Below, piece by piece: positions 6,244 through 7,603 of a stretch of 7,603 nt of DNA. The stretch lies in NCBI GenBank assembly GCA_013331415.1, contig DUGL01000065.1, positions 1 through 7,603 of the forward strand. The letters run 5' to 3'. How positions within the stretch are numbered: the first letter of the stretch is position 1; every line of letters starts with the position of its first letter. Below the pieces are notes generated by a model. It saw nothing but the letters and a program-made list of their open reading frames with translations. It was not told where the DNA came from and searched no databases. Position numbers and translations under genes: made by a program. Origin of the DNA: Methanoregulaceae archaeon. GTDB lineage: Archaea > Halobacteriota > Methanomicrobia > Methanomicrobiales > Methanospirillaceae.

Positions 6244-7247
6244 ACACCTTCGGGCGGTCGTTTCGGCTCACCACCTTTGGCGAGAGCCATGGGCCTGCGC
6301 TCGGGGTGGTCATTGACGGGTGCCCGCCCGGTATCCCCCTCTCGGAAGCAGACATCCAGCCTGCGCTCGACCGGCGTCGCCCCGGAGTGAGCCCGTTCAC
6401 CTCACCCCGTGCTGAACCTGACCGGGTAGAGATCCTATCGGGCGTTTTCCAGGGAGTGACTACCGGGATGCCAGTTGCCATGATCATCCGGAATACTGAT
6501 GCACGGTCCCAGGATTACGAGACCCTCCGCACGGTATTCCGCCCCGGCCATGCTGACTTCACGTTCCAGGCAAAATACGGGGTCCGGGATCACCGGGGCG
6601 GGGGCAGGTCATCGGGCCGCGAGACGGTGGGGAGAGTCGCTGCCGGGGCTGTTGCTACCCTATGCCTTGCCCGCATCGGGATCGCGGTGTCCGCGAGGAT
6701 CGAGGAGATCCACGGGGTATCCGACCCGGGCGCCATGGAGGATGAGATCCGGAATGCAAAGAATGCAGGGGACTCGGTCGGGGGGATCATCCGGCTCTCC
6801 GTACGGGGTGTCCCGGCCGGGCTCGGGGACCCGGTCTTTGGAAAACTGGATGCCCTGATCGCTGCGGCGATGATGGGAATTGGTGCGGTCAAGGGGGTCG
6901 AGATCGGTGACGGGTTTGCTGCTGCACGATTGAAGGGGAGTGAGCACAACGACCAGATGGATGCTGCCGGGTTCCTCACCAACCATGCCGGCGGAATCCT
7001 TGGCGGGATCAGCAATGGAGACGAGATCGTTGTCAGGATTGCGGTAAAGCCGACAGCATCGATCGGACTCCCGCAGAAGACCCGGACGACCGGGGGGGAG
7101 GAGACGGTGATCCGGGTGCAGGGGCGCCATGACCCCTGCATCGTGCCCCGCCTCCTCCCGGTGGCGGAAGCGATGCTTGCCCTGGTCCTGATGGATGCAT
7201 TCCTGGAGCAGCAGAAGTGCCGGGTGTTTGAGCAGGAAGGTGCCTGA
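6240..7247 (+). CDS. aroC: Chorismate synthase
   Basis: AroC makes chorismate from EPSP by anti-1,4-elimination of phosphate, and needs reduced FMN. The 335-residue protein is slightly shorter than many bacterial forms (about 350-390), as is common for compact homologues. It shows the three family signatures: FGESHG at 13-18 with the active-site His17; GRSSGRETVGRVAAGA in the central part, with the RDHRGGGR stretch just before it; and GRHDPCIVPR at 295-304 with the active-site Asp298. KPTASI lies between the last two. The start at 6240 overlaps the stop of the fusion gene as ATGA; a start at 6132 would add 36 unrelated residues that run through the aroE domain in another frame. It is the last aro gene of the cluster and is followed by a gap. 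Confidence 0.97.
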   Translation: MNTFGRSFRLTTFGESHGPALGVVIDGCPPGIPLSEADIQPALDRRRPGVSPFTSPRAEPDRVEILSGVFQGVTTGMPVAMIIRNTDARSQDYETLRTVFRPGHADFTFQAKYGVRDHRGGGRSSGRETVGRVAAGAVATLCLARIGIAVSARIEEIHGVSDPGAMEDEIRNAKNAGDSVGGIIRLSVRGVPAGLGDPVFGKLDALIAAAMMGIGAVKGVEIGDGFAAARLKGSEHNDQMDAAGFLTNHAGGILGGISNGDEIVVRIAVKPTASIGLPQKTRTTGGEETVIRVQGRHDPCIVPRLLPVAEAMLALVLMDAFLEQQKCRVFEQEGA

Positions 7248-7313
7248 ATCCGGTTCTTACGGCTCTTCATCGCACCACGGAACGAACAGCGTTTCAATCA
7301 CACCAGAGCGCAT

Positions 7314-7342
7314 GGGGGCTGCTGCCCCTAACCCCTGTTTTT
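7314..7342 (+). terminator. Possible terminator after aroC: short GC hairpin followed by a T run
   Basis: GGGGC at 7315-7319 can pair with GCCCC at 7324-7328 around a TGCT loop, with one further G-T pair outside. After a 9-base CCCC-containing spacer comes TTTTT at 7338-7342. In archaea the T run alone can end transcription. The stem is only five pairs and the spacer is long, so this is a weak call. The same T run is also the best promoter candidate for the next gene. The rest of 7248-7313 shows nothing I recognise. Confidence 0.3.
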
Positions 7343-7344
7343 AT
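7338..7344 (+). promoter_or_regulatory. Possible archaeal TATA-like element for the downstream small gene
   Basis: TTTTTAT is the only AT-rich patch in an otherwise GC-rich gap. An archaeal start site about 25 bases downstream would fall near 7365-7370, leaving a leader of about 30-37 bases before ATG 7402, long enough to include the GGGGAG ribosome-binding site at 7387-7392. No clear BRE is seen upstream. This is a positional inference and competes with the terminator reading of the same bases. Confidence 0.3.
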
Positions 7345-7355
7345 GGGCGTTCCAG

Positions 7356-7370
7356 ACCCCCTGATGGGGT
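7356..7370. repeat. Small perfect inverted repeat at the expected transcription start
   Basis: ACCCC at 7356-7360 and GGGGT at 7366-7370 are perfect inverse complements around CTGAT. The repeat sits about 12 bases after the TATA-like patch, where a start site would be expected, so it could be a short operator or a 5' leader hairpin. Five-base arms arise easily by chance in GC-rich DNA. Confidence 0.25.
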
Positions 7371-7401
7371 GGTGCAATTCCTCATCGGGGAGCTCCTGGA
7401 C

Positions 7402-7563
7402 ATGGCGGATTTCCTGACTGTACAGAGGAGTAAAACGGGATCCTTCATGGTATTTGATCAGGGTGACGAGCGGCCGTTCTCTGCATGCTCCCCCGGCATG
7501 CTCGCAAAGGACCTCATGTTCGAGAACAGCTTCATGACCATCCAGGCCGAATCATCCTCATGA
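7402..7563 (+). CDS. Small protein of unknown function (53 residues)
   Basis: I do not recognise this protein. It begins MADFLTVQRSKTG and ends FMTIQAESSS. It is mixed in composition, with one Cys, no transmembrane segment, no signal peptide and no obvious motif; the first half could form beta strands. Three things support a real gene. The codons are like those of the neighbours: third positions are mostly G or C and CTC, ATC, GAC, GAG and AAG are favoured. GGGGAG at 7387-7392 lies nine bases before ATG 7402. The stop overlaps the next start as ATGA at 7560, the same coupling as in the aro operon. In-frame GTG codons at 7369 and 7372 would give 64 or 63 residues. The frame stays open back into aroC, but that part has no good start. 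It could form an operon with the gene that follows. Function cannot be inferred. Confidence 0.55.
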   Translation: MADFLTVQRSKTGSFMVFDQGDERPFSACSPGMLAKDLMFENSFMTIQAESSS

Positions 7564-7603
7564 ATTCGATCCGGATCCTGTTCGTCCTCCTCGTCCTTGC
7601 CGG
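7560..7603 (+). CDS. Start of a membrane-anchored or secreted protein, cut by the window edge
   Basis: Only 14 codons are visible. ATG 7560 overlaps the stop of the small upstream gene and is followed by two polar residues, Ile, Arg, and a run of Leu, Phe, Val and Ala (LFVLLVLA). A short positively charged start followed by a hydrophobic core is typical of a signal peptide or an N-terminal membrane anchor. No clear ribosome-binding site precedes it, in line with coupling to the upstream gene. An in-frame ATG at 7485 would place the hydrophobic stretch about 25 residues further in, but the added residues look like an out-of-frame reading of the small gene. Nothing can be said about function. 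Confidence 0.5.
   Translation, partial: MNSIRILFVLLVLA

Larger units (their letters stand above)
1..7247 (+). other. Translationally coupled aro/tyr/phe operon
   Basis: Eight genes in one direction are joined without a single intergenic base. The junctions at 201-204, 989-992, 1972-1975, 2802-2805, 3590-3593, 4858-4861 and 6240-6243 all hold ATGA, where the upstream TGA overlaps an ATG (at the first junction the true start may be 207). No room exists for internal promoters between genes, so a single transcript starting upstream of the window is expected. Two pathway enzymes, AroD and chorismate mutase, are absent from the visible part. The operon's promoter and any regulatory leader lie outside the window. 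Confidence 0.85.

Noticed and set aside
7195..7401. Longer form of the small gene starting inside aroC
   Set aside because: The frame is merely open there. The extension overlaps aroC in another frame, includes the terminator/promoter-like region, and lacks a convincing start signal.
1..7603. CRISPR arrays, tRNA or rRNA genes, insertion sequences, attachment sites
   Set aside because: I saw no repeated spaced units, no tRNA-like cloverleaf segments, no transposase motifs and no long direct or inverted repeats beyond the short ones listed.

Overview
The window is a densely packed, GC-rich archaeal operon for chorismate, phenylalanine and tyrosine biosynthesis, all on the + strand. Two genes settle the archaeal origin. 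One is a 2-amino-3,7-dideoxy-D-threo-hept-6-ulosonate (ADH) synthase-type aldolase. The other is a type II 3-dehydroquinate synthase. Together they form the archaeal entry to the shikimate pathway, replacing bacterial DAHP synthase and AroB. The high GC content, the protein set and the very tight packing fit a methanogenic euryarchaeon, perhaps Methanomicrobiales (Methanoculleus- or Methanofollis-like). That placement is an inference; the window holds no marker gene that fixes it.

Layout: 1-204 is the C-terminal end of a first ADH-synthase/archaeal class I aldolase, cut by the window edge. A complete paralogue (207-992) follows, then 3-dehydroquinate synthase II (989-1975), prephenate dehydrogenase tyrA (1972-2805), prephenate dehydratase pheA (2802-3593), EPSP synthase aroA (3590-4861), a shikimate kinase-shikimate dehydrogenase fusion (4858-6243) and chorismate synthase aroC (6240-7247). 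Every junction contains an ATGA in which the upstream stop overlaps a possible start, so the cluster is almost certainly one translationally coupled transcription unit. After aroC comes a 154-base gap with two small inverted repeats and a T-rich stretch that could be a terminator, a promoter or both. Then there is an unrecognised 53-residue ORF (7402-7563), overlapped by ATGA with the start of a gene whose first residues look like a signal peptide or membrane anchor (7560 to the window edge).

How the genes work together: the aldolases would make ADH from 6-deoxy-5-ketofructose 1-phosphate and aspartate semialdehyde, and possibly the ketofructose precursor too. DHQ synthase II converts ADH to 3-dehydroquinate. 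A 3-dehydroquinate dehydratase (AroD) is needed next but is not in the window. The C-terminal half of the fusion reduces 3-dehydroshikimate to shikimate and its N-terminal half phosphorylates it. AroA adds the enolpyruvyl group, AroC makes chorismate, and TyrA and PheA take prephenate to tyrosine and phenylalanine. No chorismate mutase is visible.

The most notable feature is the fusion of a P-loop, bacterial-type shikimate kinase to shikimate dehydrogenase, in a phylum where the standard shikimate kinase is a GHMP-family enzyme. The pathway itself is known, and I see no sign of a wholly new system. The small uncharacterised gene pair at the right edge is the least explained part.
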